A DNA stretch of 17,049 nucleotides from Setaria digitata (GCA_003640385.1 RCAB01000825.1:1-17049), one strand, 5' to 3'; positions 1 through 10,050 are shown, counted from the stretch's first letter. Notes: generated by a model not told the origin, from the letters alone. Numbers and translations: made by a program.

Positions 1-520
1 TTTTTTTTTTTGCTTCAAAATATTTCAAACGAAATTACACAACTTATCATTTCAAATATCACTTTGGTTAATTATTTTTTTCAATTGTTTTTTCAATGAA
101 ATTAAGCTACGTATAGTTTAAAACATAATTTTAATAATTAATTTTTTTTTACAATCAATTGATGATAAAAATAATGTAATTTTATGAAATGAGAAAAGTG
201 AAAATTTCAAATTTATAGTTGTAGACAAACATGTATTTAAAAAAAAAAGCATGAAATGTTTGAATTTTTAAGAAATTTTTTTTTTAAGTTTTCTTAAAAC
301 TTTCTCATTTTTTTTTTATTCTTCTTTAGTCTGAAAATAATTTAATAAAATAAGAAGATTGAAAATTTTTAGTTGATAATTACAGGAAAAGTTTTATAAA
401 AAAAAGAGAAATAATTAAAAAAAAAATATGAAATATTTGAACTTTTCGAGTTTTTTTTTTTAAAAAAAAAAAATTCTTGCAATTTTTTGTTAAAATTTTT
501 GAACTTTTTTTTTTTTTTAG
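1..520 (+). other. Intron of the M13 peptidase gene (5' end outside window)
   Basis: No open frame with protein character is seen here. The stretch is T/A homopolymer-rich and ends in a long T tract and the acceptor TTTTTTTTAG at 511-520. The neighbouring upstream exon is not in the window, so this is at least 520 bp of intron. Confidence 0.75.
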
Positions 521-2839
521 CCTGAAACAACAGAAAATGAATCATTGCTAGAATTTACAATACGTATCAAATGTGCTCGTATCACTGATGAGTTGATGAG
601 ATTGAAAAAGTTCGTTGATACGAGAATTTGGTTTCAAGGACCAGCACAGGTTGATGCTTATTATGCGCCAAATTTAAATGAAATGAGTTAGTTTTAATGA
701 GAAATTTCATTTTTCAAACAATTAATTCTTATACTTTCATACTATTAAATTTTATTGTTTGTTTAATCAAATTCAAAAAAAAAAATACTTCAAATTTCGA
801 ATGAAAACTTTTTTCTTTTTCTTTTCTTTTTTTTTTTTTTTTTTAATTAATTTGCAGTATTTCCGGCTGGTATAATGCAATTTCCATTTATGTCACCTGG
901 CGTGCCAAGTTATATTACGTATGCAATGGTAGGCGCCGTAATTGGTCATGAAGTTTCGCATGCCTTTGATGATCAAGGCTTGTTTCAATTTGATGAAAAA
1001 AAAAAAATTTTTTTTTTTGAAAAATTTAAAATTTTGATTTTAGAAGGAATTTCATATAATTCATATATTTTCCCCCTTTTTTTTTTTTTTTTTTTTTTTT
1101 TAAAGAATTACATATAATTCATATATTTTCCCCTTTTCTTTTTTTTTTTTTTGATATTTCGAACTTATACAATTCTCTATGTTCTTTTCAAATCATCACT
1201 AATTGAGCATATACTTAATGACCTGCATAATGATGAATTTCTTAAAAATAATAAATATGGATAATTTGTTCAAAACTCTTTTTTCATTTTTAAATTTGTT
1301 AAATTATTACGAAAAACAAATGAAGCATATAAAGAAATTGCTATGTTTTCTTTTTTTTTTTTCTTTTTTTTGCTTTTAATGAATTTTGTAATTATAAAAA
1401 AAAAATTTTGATTTATTACTAATTAGATGCAAATACACATGTTGTTCATTTGATAGCTTTTTTTTTTTTTTTCAATTTTGAATTTAAATATAAATTATGT
1501 AATTTCTATGCGTTTTTGTAATTATATAAATTGTGCTCATTTAATTAGCTACTAGTTATTTGATCTCAATATGTTTAGGTGGTCGTTTTGATGAATACGG
1601 TAATTTGCATAATTGGTGGGATGCAAAAACGGCAAAAAAATTTCATGAAAAAACCGATTGCTTCATAAAACAATATAATGCGGTAAAAGTGGAAGAAGCT
1701 GGCGTTTATTTAAATGGACAATTATCAGTTGGCGAGAATATTGCTGATAATGCTGGCGTAAAAACGGCACTTATAGTTTGTTTTCATAATTGAAATTTAA
1801 ATTTTAAATATTATCGGTGATGGAAAAAAGAAAATTTAAATTACAAAATAATTTTTGGCTTCTCTTCTTTCTCTTTTAATTGAATTTATCATCGTCACTT
1901 TTTCCTTTTTTTTTATTTATTTTTTGAAATAAACTTTCATTTCATTATCAATTCACTGATAGAGGACTGTTTTTTTTTTTTTTTCCCGATTACGTTTTGT
2001 CATTTTTTCTCTTAAAAATGTGATAATTTGATAAGTAAGTGATAATTTAATTTCTTTTTGAGGCATATAAATCGTGGCTAGAGGAGAATGCTTATCAAGA
2101 AGCAGCATTGCCAGGCTTTCAAAATATGACAAGTATGCAAATGTTTTTCCTTGCTTATGCTAATGTAAGTTTTTTTTTTTTTCTTTTCTTTTCCTTCCAA
2201 AATATTCAAATAATTTTTTTTTTTTCATTTTTATTGTCATTATTTGTTTTTGAAATTTTAATTGAAAAAAAAAAAGTTTTTCGACAATCCTGAGCATTAT
2301 TTGCATGAAATGTGCTCGTTATGAATTAAAAAATGATTAATTTATTTTCTTATTCTCTTGTTAAAGGGGCTTTCTTTGAAAAAAAAAAAAAAAAAAAAAA
2401 AAGGAAGGAAGAAAATTGATAGAAGAAAACAATCTATTTCCTTGTGATTAAATTAAAATATTTGAAAATTTGACGAATTCTTCTTCAGAATTTTCGCTAC
2501 TCCGAATATGTGTAAGATCCAAAATACTAATTTGTAATTAACTTAGAAATATTCAAAAATTTGATTAATTCTTTGCCTAAAAATTTTTTTATTATTCCGA
2601 ATAAACACACAAGTACAAAGAAAATTGAATTGCTTATCACACTAGGCTGATTAATATTGCAGAATTGGTGCTCACTGATAAGGCCAAAACATTATCTGCA
2701 AATAATCATGGCAGATGTTCATGCACCAAGCAAATATCGTGCCATCATACCGCTTCAGAATCGGCCTGAATTCTCCGAAGCATTCCATTGTCCTATTGGA
2801 TCACCGATGAATCCTGTGAAGAAATGCTCTATTTGGTGA
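521..2839 (+). CDS. M13 (neprilysin-type) zinc metallopeptidase, C-terminal five exons, 5'-partial
   Basis: The exons are 521-686, 858-977, 1579-1775, 2063-2164 and 2663-2839 (stop TGA), giving 253 residues with all phases consistent. M13 enzymes are usually 700-770 residues, type II membrane or secreted ectopeptidases that cut small peptides, so this is the C-terminal third of the catalytic domain. Visible motifs in order: VDAYY (fragment residues 44-48), FPAGI (57-61), zinc motif HEVSH (86-90, bases 947-961) followed by AFDD, the GNLHNWW stretch, GENIAD (147-152; third zinc ligand Glu148 and catalytic Asp152), NNWCSLIRP, DVHAP (transition-state His215), Arg221, EFSEAFHC, and the family-typical end KKCSIW. 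Four C-terminal Cys of the family pattern are kept. Zinc ligands and catalytic residues are present, so activity is plausible. Oddities are Asp in place of the usual Asn in NAYY/NAFY, NAG instead of NGG after ENIAD, and a GC donor after exon 2. The family call is certain; which nematode neprilysin paralogue it is I cannot tell. Confidence 0.95.
978..1578 (+). other. GC-AG intron in the M13 peptidase gene
   Basis: The exon before ends CAAG at 977 and the intron starts GCTTGT; it ends TATGTTTAG at 1578. Joining at these points restores the family-typical run from FDDQG into GRFDEYGNLHNWW with the spacing seen in human neprilysin. The nearest GT downstream (983-984) gives the wrong phase for the next acceptor. 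The intron contains a 58-bp-period repeat and several T tracts. Confidence 0.75.
1047..1133. repeat. Two-copy tandem repeat, about 58-bp period, inside the peptidase GC-AG intron
   Basis: The unit beginning GAATT(T/A)CATATAATTC and running to TATTTTCCCC is found at about 1047-1075 and again at 1105-1133. The copies differ by one base and by C-run length and are separated by a long T tract. This looks like a recent local duplication or slippage at the homopolymer. Confidence 0.8.
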
Positions 2840-3026
2840 TAATCAATGATAATAGAAATTGAATTTTAATGATTCGATTTTATCTTTTGTTTAGGGCATT
2901 TGATTTTTGTTACAGATTTTCGATTAGCTACTGTAAATTATTTTCCATTATTTATGAATTTTTTCCCTAGCTTTCATTGATTTCTTCCTTTTTTTCTTTC
3001 TTTTTTTTTTTTTTTTTATGGTTCAA

Positions 3027-3032
3027 ATTAAA
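3027..3032 (+). terminator. Possible polyadenylation signal ATTAAA of the M13 peptidase gene
   Basis: ATTAAA lies about 190 bp after the TGA stop at 2837-2839. It is the best near-consensus hexamer I noticed on the plus strand in the first 250 bp. In DNA this AT-rich it could occur by chance. Confidence 0.25.
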
Positions 3033-3342
3033 TTACCACCAGAGTAAATTTGGAATTCATTTGTCTTACATATATACATGTGCAATTTTTTTTTTTTTTT
3101 TTGTTAAATAATTTTTTAATCGAAATTATCAATGGAAAGGATTTGATAATTTTTGAATTTCCAGGAGCATTGATAATGGATAAGTTTAATTTATCTCTCA
3201 GGTACTCAGAATGTATGCATTTAAAATATTTCTTATGCTAATTATTAGTGAACCTAATTGCTATCTCATGAAAATTTTTCACCATCCTTCAATTTATTTT
3301 TATATCATACACTTTTTTCGTGATCTCTTGCGGTTCAAATTT

Positions 3343-3373
<31 letters not shown>

Positions 3374-4147
3374 NTTTTGTTCCAGTGTTTATCTATTTTT
3401 TTTTTATATATAAGTTTAAAAATTCGGCAGTAATTTGGGATTCACAAAATTTTTGATGGTATTTAAAAAAGCAATACAACTATATATGTATACGTGTATT
3501 TATTTAGGCTACATTTCTTCTAATTTACCTCAATAATATCCCAAATTATTCCCATCTTAATTATGACTAATTAATTTTATTACCAGTTAGTACTGGTGAA
3601 AGTATTTTATTTCCAATTTTTGTATAATCATGCCAATTTTATGATTATAATAAGAAAAGAATAGTGAGAAATTGTATTAAATATGTACCAAATTTTTATT
3701 TTTAATTTTTTAACCCGTGTGATCATCTGATCAATATAATTACTTTCTCTTTTTTTTTTTTTTTTTGTTTGTAAATTTCTATTGTAGAACTTTAAAATTT
3801 TACAAATCATTCATTTTTCTGAAATAATTTATTAAATTGTAATCGTTGAAAACTTTTGCAAATCATTACGTAAAATTTAATCGCCCAGAATTAAATTTCA
3901 TAGCGTAATTCTATTTTACATTTTACAAATGAATGAAAAAATAGCAATTATAGTGATCATTAGATAATGAGTGACAACGTTGAAAAAGGTGTCGTTTTCA
4001 ATATTTTTTTTTTTTTTCCAGACTTTTGCTCAAAAAGAAAAGACTTCCAACCAATTAGGTCGAAAATTTTTTCATCCGATCAAATCGCAGATTTTTCACA
4101 TTTCAAATATTTTTAAAAAAATAATTTATCATAAAAAGGAAAACGCT

Positions 4148-4317
4148 GCAAAATTAAGCTCATGACGAAATTTTTCCAATACTGAAATATATTTTAAATG
4201 GTTGCAGTTCTACAAATTAACAGATCTTAATTTTAAATCAACTGTTTTTTTTTTTCGTGCTAGAGTTATGCTTAAAAATGACAGACAGATTTTAATAGTT
4301 GAAACTAAATTAAGCAT
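4148..4317 (-). pseudogene. Duplicated shard of BAR-gene intron 4 and exon 5 start (broken exon copy)
   Basis: This 170-bp stretch closely matches 5618-5795 in the same orientation, with scattered substitutions and small indels. Read on the minus strand it carries the 3' part of the GC-AG intron, the TATATTTCAG acceptor and the first 35 bases of the following exon (LEKFRHEL then N instead of D, then FA). After that it loses similarity and soon reaches a stop (TGA at about 4129-4131). It lies downstream of the BAR stop codon on the same strand. It is a fragment, not a gene; because the acceptor is intact, use as an alternative terminal exon is conceivable but unsupported. Confidence 0.85.
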
Positions 4318-4758
4318 CTCTGTTAGATTCGATTAATTATTTTTGACTTGCATCTTTGTATTATTTACTCATAAATTCATGATAATAATCACTAATATTT
4401 TCATTTCTTTTTGTTAAATCTATCGTTGATAAATAAACGTTTCGGATAGATTTAGATTTGGGATCTAAAATTTTTTAAATTCTTTCTCTTTTTTTTTTTT
4501 GCTTTTTAAAGTTTTCGTACATGAATGATTTAAATGCAATTTAATCACATGAAATCGTTTGCATGCATAAACGGCTACCGAATAATTATTTATTTGGCTA
4601 TAATAGGTCAATTAATTAACAGATAACACGCAGAAAATGAGCATTTTTAGTTCCGCAAGCATTTAATTTATTGTTGAAAAGGTAAAATTGGAAAACATTT
4701 TTTCGCATGCAACTTAGAATAGTTAATTTATTTATTTCAATTTCATCTATTTACATCA

Positions 4759-4780
4759 TTTATTTGTTTATTTATTTATT
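4759..4780 (-). terminator. Clustered AATAAA polyadenylation signals of the BAR gene
   Basis: On the minus strand AATAAA occurs four times between 4780 and 4759, about 90-110 bp after the TGA stop at 4870-4868. Both the spacing and the motif fit the 3' end of this gene. The repeats come from a (TTTA)n tract, so they are partly low-complexity sequence. Confidence 0.55.
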
Positions 4781-4867
4781 TTAACTATTTCAACATTTTT
4801 TCCTTTCCTTTCTTTTTTTTTTTTTTTTTTTTGCCTTAATTAATCATTTGCTTCATCCATGCATGGA

Positions 4868-7088
4868 TCATGCTGATAAAATAGCTGTGGCACTGGCACA
4901 ATCTTGGTGATATTTCCTCATTAGCTGCAAAATAAATTTTGCTTCCGTTCATTTTGACTTCATCCCATTTTTAAATATTTCAAATAGGAAATGAGAAATT
5001 TCGTTCGAAGTATTTTTACTGAATTATCAAAAAATTTTATCCGTTGAGAAGCAATTTTTTGCCTTGCAAATAATTTAATCAGTGCAAAAGGTAAGAAAAG
5101 ACAGGATCGTTTATCTGAGCTTAAAGCTTAATTTGAAGAAATAAGAATTTTTGTTAATTACCTGGAAGCATTTTACAATTTCCATACGATGCTTTTCTCG
5201 AGCATCCGGCATTTTCTTCAGCATATCTTCAGTCTGTAAACACACTTCCGCATTAACGCATTAATAGCTATTTGTCGAGCAATTTAGTGTTGTTAGATTG
5301 TTTAGCAAATAACAGGATCTGAATGATCATTTAAATAAATTTTCTTATCTGCTAAGCAATAATGATCGTACTCATCGAAGCAACAATGATCATATTTGCA
5401 ATTATTATTCTTGTTCTCTTTAATTTTTTTTTGTTTTTTTTTGCTAATTTTAATCGAAACAAAATGCTTTTTGATTAAAGTTTATTGGTAAATAAAAATT
5501 TCAGAAGTTATTCATACATCAATTAATTGTCTTTGAAATTTCTTAAGCGCATCTGCATAGAGAGCATTGTTTACTTGAATTGTTTCCGGTGTTTTCGAAC
5601 CTTTTAATTCATATTTTGCAAAATCAAGCTCATGACGAAATTTTTCCAATACTGAAATATATTTTGAATGGTACAAATTAAAAAACTACGAATTAACAGA
5701 TTTTAATTTAAAATCAACTTCTGTTTTTTTTTTTTCCGTGCTAGAGACATGCTTAAAAATGACAGATTTTAAATAGTTGAAACTAAATTAAGCATGAAAT
5801 GTTTTTGAAGTTTTATCTGATTCGTTTTTTTATTCTTAGCTTTACTTTTTATTCTTTTATTTATCATTACTTTTTTTTTCTATTTATTACTTTAGTAAAG
5901 AAAAATTTAAAAAAAAAAAACTCGCAATTTCTCGCTTCTCGAATATTTTCATAATCAACATTGATAAATGTTCGAATACCGTGTATAGCACGACGGGTTT
6001 TTTGCTGATATTCACGATGTAGTGATGCAAGTTTAGATGCTGAATTTTGAATTTGTTCCAATTGCTAAAATTAATTTTTAAAAAGATATATATGTATTAA
6101 TTTAAATGAAAGTCTTAAAAAAAAAAATAAATCAAATAATTTAAATGAAATAGTTTAGTTAAGAAGTGAAAAAATTTTATTGGTCTAACTGTTAAATTAA
6201 TAATTGATCTTAAAAAATTTAATAATAATTTAATAATTACTCAATTGTTGCAGTGAGCATTAATTAAAATACTGAACAAATTGTCTGCTTTATAATTAAT
6301 TCGTTTATTTTTCAATTTTTTTATTCTTTTTTTTTTTGAAAGAAAATTAAAAACCTTTTTTGATTCCATTTGATTAATTGTTATTTTAAGTGTTTTTTCT
6401 AGTAGCTCAAATGGATCCACACCTGGTGGAGCTTCAAATTCCATTTTACCAGGTGGCTTTGGAACATATTGTGGATCTTGTTGAGCAATGGAAATTAGTT
6501 GCTGTGCTATATCTTCAATAATAACCGGAAAAAGAAAATTTTATTTTAAACTATGTAGCAATTTTTACTCTGCAGGAAAAAAAAAAAAAATTGAACAATT
6601 TGAAAAAAAATTCCAACTAAAAAAAAACGAAATAAGCAAATTTGGCTTAATTTTTCAAATGACTGTTAATTAATTACTCGTAGCCTATATTTTCCTTTTA
6701 TCCTAGTGTTGATTATAACATTTCTGATTAAACATTAGAGTTTTCTTATTTACTGCACATTTTCAATTCCTATACGATGAACAATATAATTTTTATAAAA
6801 AAAAAATTTCTTACAGTAGAAAGAATTTTTAATTAAATATATATAAACAGATAAGGCAAAATTTAAAGAACGATTGCACGCCTTGATTGGTTGCATAACA
6901 ATAATTTGCTCATACATTATGGCCTTTTCCTTACTTACTCTATATTCATCCAATTCCTTACACATATTATTAAAATCTTTCGTATATTCTGTCTTTTCTG
7001 TGCCACCAATTTTTTCGCTTATTCGCATAAGTAATTTCCGGAAGCCACTACGTTGCTGTACCATTGTTGTTATACTGCCATGTTGCAT
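4868..7088 (-). CDS. BAR-domain protein, endophilin-like N-BAR region, no SH3 domain
   Basis: Coding exons, read downward: 7112-6849 (start ATG 7088), 6501-6355, 6064-5926, 5651-5518, 5233-5162 and 4924-4868 (stop TGA), giving about 262 residues. The BAR fold dimerises into a curved helical bundle that binds and bends membranes. Similarity to endophilins is visible in order: RISEKIGGTEKTEY near residues 18-31, the MQP region near 66-68, IRTFINVDYENIREAR (helix 2) running into NLLEKFRHELDFAKYEL (compare the LDFDYKKK region), and KYHQDCASATAIL near the end of helix 3. The protein stops where endophilins continue into a linker and SH3 domain, so it is BAR-only. The start is in the second exon because the upstream exon has stops in the matching phase; Met9 (ATG 7064) is an alternative. 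The exon 2/3 junction has two phase-compatible solutions. The exact orthologue is not recognised. Confidence 0.85.
5652..5925 (-). other. GC-AG intron in the BAR gene
   Basis: On the minus strand exon 4 ends AATT at 5926 and the intron begins GCGAGT; it ends ATATTTCAG at 5652. Only this junction gives phase 1 and joins EARN to LLEKFRHELDF, matching the uninterrupted endophilin helix. The nearest GT, two bases further into the next codon, is out of phase. The 3' half of this intron is duplicated at 4148-4317. Confidence 0.75.
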
Positions 7089-7502
7089 GGGCAATTCTCT
7101 ATCAATCGTTGCCTGACTTGAAATTAAATGAAATTTTAATTCATTTAAAATTTGAAATAATATTTTTCTGCTCCCAAACGTTAGTAAAAAAAATAATGTA
7201 ATTTAATACAAAAAATAGAAAAGAAAAAAGGAAATAATAAAAAATAAATAAATGAATTAAAAAAAAAAAGAAAAGAAAAATTCTGACAGTTTTGATTTAA
7301 AAAATGATAAAAAGAAAAATCAATTCAGCACAATTACAGAAATGATTATCAGTTTATTTATTTACAGTGCAACTTACCGTTTAATTAACTAATTTTATTT
7401 CTACTTATATTTCACTCTTAATTATTTAATTTAAATTATTTAGCAAGGAAAACTGATTAATGCTAGCAAATGAAGAAGTTAGTGGAAACAATTCCTACTT
7501 AC

Positions 7503-7544
7503 CTACTACTTTTCGATTTTGCTGTCGATGATTTTAGTGTTGCT
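7503..7544 (-). other. Probable non-coding first exon (5' UTR) of the BAR gene
   Basis: On the minus strand a perfect GTAAGT donor follows AGTAGTAG, with the exon ending at 7503. In the phase needed to join the next exon (acceptor AAGTCAG, exon from 7112) this segment reads TAG TAG at its end, so it can only be untranslated. The upper limit, an AG at 7546-7545 that could be a trans-splice or cis acceptor, is a guess. Alternatively the acceptor at 7114-7113, only 24 bp before the ATG, is itself a spliced-leader addition site. Confidence 0.45.
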
Positions 7545-8814
7545 CTTAAATTGATAATTTTTATTATCGTTTAAAGAAATGTGTTTTAGGCCAAAAAATA
7601 AAAGCCAGAAAATACAAGCCAGAAAAAAGAAATTTGAAATTTATGTTCAATAATTTGGGTTTTTTTTTTTGTTCAAAAATTTCGAATAATTGTGAATTTT
7701 CCTTCAAGATCTTATCGTATTCCCCTAAAATGAGAAATGACTTGAAATTTGTTTTAATTGCCAAATTTCCAATTTCAAATAATTCATTTTTGCTACACTG
7801 TTTTAGTTCGTAAATTAATTAAATCAAAAAAAAAAAAAAATTGATAATTTTCTTTCTATTCTTTTTTTTTCTTTTTTTTTAAACTGACTACTGCATATTA
7901 CAGTTTCTGTTCTATTTTAAAGCTAAAAATTATTTTAAAACTCTCAGAGGAATAGTATCTAATAAGTTAATTGTTATAAATTTAATAGAAAGCACATTAT
8001 CCAATCTCCTCAGGGAGATTTTATAATAAACTTTTTTATTAAGCAATAATCAAATGATCAAATCTCATTATTCCTAATTACCATCTACGTCAATAATTTT
8101 CTTTTTATGACGTCCTTCTCACACTACGAAATTTGTAGCTTAGATAAGGTGTCAAAGAAATGTCACCGCACGTCTTATTTTCCGACTGCTTTCCTGGTGT
8201 AGTCATTTAGTCTTTTATTTTTTAATTTTCATCAATAAATCATTACAATTTTCATTTTATATCATTCATATTTTTGCATATCATTGCTTATTTTTTTTTT
8301 TTTCTAATTTTCATATAAAAATTTTTTTCGTTTTTTATTTAAAACAAACTGATTATTGCATAATTACTTTAATGCAAATTTCATCCTATGCAAATTGTAT
8401 AATTTTCATTTTTATTTTAAACAGCTTTTAAAAAAAAGTATTTCTTTTCAAAAAAGGAAAAAACAAAAATTTGCTACAAAATTTCCAGCTATTGTCTTTT
8501 CCAAAATTGACACAATTTCAAGCTAACGTAATTAAGCTATTGAAATAAATGTTGACAAAAAAAAAATTAGTTATTTCCAAGAACTATTACTTTAAGTGGA
8601 ATTGTTCGATTAATTTTTCTGTGGATTTAAAGAATAATTTTTTGGCCAAAAAATAAATCACTAAGAAAAAGTTTTACTCTAAATGATACTTTTGTGTACA
8701 ATTGATAATTAATTTCCTTTTTTCTGGGAAATTTAAAAACTTTTCTTCCTTACTTCTTCTAAATTTAGCAGTCCTGCTGTTTAAAATATTCACTCTCTAC
8801 ATCCAAATCTACTT

Positions 8815-8852
8815 CACACGCGTAACCAAGCGTACGTAACTAGCACGTGTAA
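8815..8852. promoter_or_regulatory. CpG-containing cluster of short repeats, candidate regulatory element
   Basis: Within AT-rich DNA this stretch carries CGTAAC at 8821-8826 and 8835-8840 (14-bp spacing), the overlapping palindromes ACGCGT and CGTACG, and a CACGTG E-box at 8844-8849. The outer ACACG and CGTGT form an inverted repeat. CACGTG is a bHLH/bHLH-ZIP site and TACGTAAC resembles a bZIP half-palindrome; both are family knowledge, not proof of use here. Confidence 0.35.
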
Positions 8853-9077
8853 TTAAGTAAATTAGAGAAAAAAATCAATCCGTATGGAAGAATGATAGAA
8901 ACGAGAGAAAAGACACTATGAAATTATTGCTTAAAAGGTACAGAATATAGTAAGATCTTTATTAGAATAAAAATTAAGCATAAATTAAAATTCAGCAAAT
9001 TTGAGTGTTTAGAATTCAGACATCCAAAAGATGAAAAAAGCACTTATGCAAACAAAAATTTAGCCCCGACAGTAGCC

Positions 9078-9079
9078 AA

Positions 9080-9123
<44 letters not shown>

Positions 9124-9143
9124 TATTATTATTATTATTATTA
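9078..9143. repeat. (ATT)n microsatellite
   Basis: About 21 copies of a trinucleotide ATT repeat, with one slip at 9120/9121. It lies in intergenic DNA. Confidence 0.95.
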
Positions 9144-9888
9144 ATTTTCAGAAAGGAGTTTTTATCAATTCGTAAAATTTAATTAATTAATTTTGCGATT
9201 TTCATACTTATTTCTTGTTACTTTGTCGTACACTTTTTTCACTTCCTTAATTTACCTTCATCCTATTAATTAACATTTCACTACTACAGAACTCACCAGC
9301 TTCTTTTCCTTTCATTTTTTTTTGTTGTTATTCTGAGGAATAGTTTCAAACTGCTTACTCTTTTCTTTGCACTGACCGTTTTCAACCAAATTGAAGAACG
9401 AGGAAATTAAAAGAAAAAATTTTTTTCGTGACAGAATAACAAATCTTTTGAATAGAGAAATTAAGCAAGGAAAAGGACTTTTTTCTTTTCTTTTTTTTTT
9501 TTTTTTTTTTTTTTCAACACTCATTTCATGATAATGAATTTTTTATAATTAGGCAGTGCCAAGGAGCAGGTGGCTGTGAAACTTTGCTATTTACCAATCA
9601 GTTTATTAATTTTTTTTTTCCTTAACTTCTTATCTTCAGTAGCATATAATGAATGATATTTTCATTCACCGCACCACTGAATGTTTTGGATGATAAGTTT
9701 CGCTTTCATCAAAATTTCCCATTTTACATATGTTTCAATAATGAACAGTAAGTAGCAAATTTCAAATATAAATTAGTAGCCATAGAGGTATGAAATGCAT
9801 TTTTGTTTTCATCACTTCAAGATATCAGCTTCTAATTTTATCTATCTTCCTTATCATTATTGATAAAATTTTCAAGAATTCTGATCCT

Positions 9889-10050
9889 CTTTCTTCTTTT
9901 TTTTTTCTAAAGGAACAAAAATTTTATCTTCAAAATATGAGTGTTTGCAATCTATAATTACTNTTCTTTCTTCTTTTTTTTTTTTTGTTTTTCTCCAAAG
10001 GAACAAAAATTTTATCTTCAAAATATGAGTGTTTGCAATCTATAATTACT
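9889..10050. repeat. Direct tandem repeat with a perfect 54-bp core
   Basis: Unit 1 is 9889-9962 and unit 2 is 9966-10050. Both begin CTTTCTTC followed by a T-rich tract, then share an identical 54-bp core (9909-9962 and 9997-10050) starting AAAGGAACAAAAATTTTATC. An N lies between them at 9963. It may be a real recent duplication or an assembly join artefact. Confidence 0.9.

Larger units (their letters stand above)
2840..4867. other. Convergent intergenic region between the peptidase and BAR genes
   Basis: This holds the two 3' UTRs, which face each other. I see no exon with family similarity. The open frames here are short and dominated by Phe/Ile/Lys from homopolymers. It contains a 32-bp T-rich tract with an N at 3374, and a duplicated shard of the BAR gene at 4148-4317. 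Confidence 0.6.

Noticed and set aside
3050..3456. Two overlapping open frames rich in Phe
   Set aside because: They are driven by poly-T tracts and an N. They have no motif and fall in the 3' region of two convergent genes.
6874..7116. 80-codon plus-strand frame
   Set aside because: It is the antisense shadow of BAR exon 2, whose minus-strand product shows endophilin-like residues.
8003..8020. 7-bp hairpin AATCTCC/GGAGATT
   Set aside because: It is too short to mean anything in a eukaryotic intergenic region; there is no following T tract, and intrinsic terminators do not apply.
9312..9524. 70-codon minus-strand open frame starting with a Lys run
   Set aside because: Lys/Phe content comes from homopolymers. 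It has no motif and no splice context.
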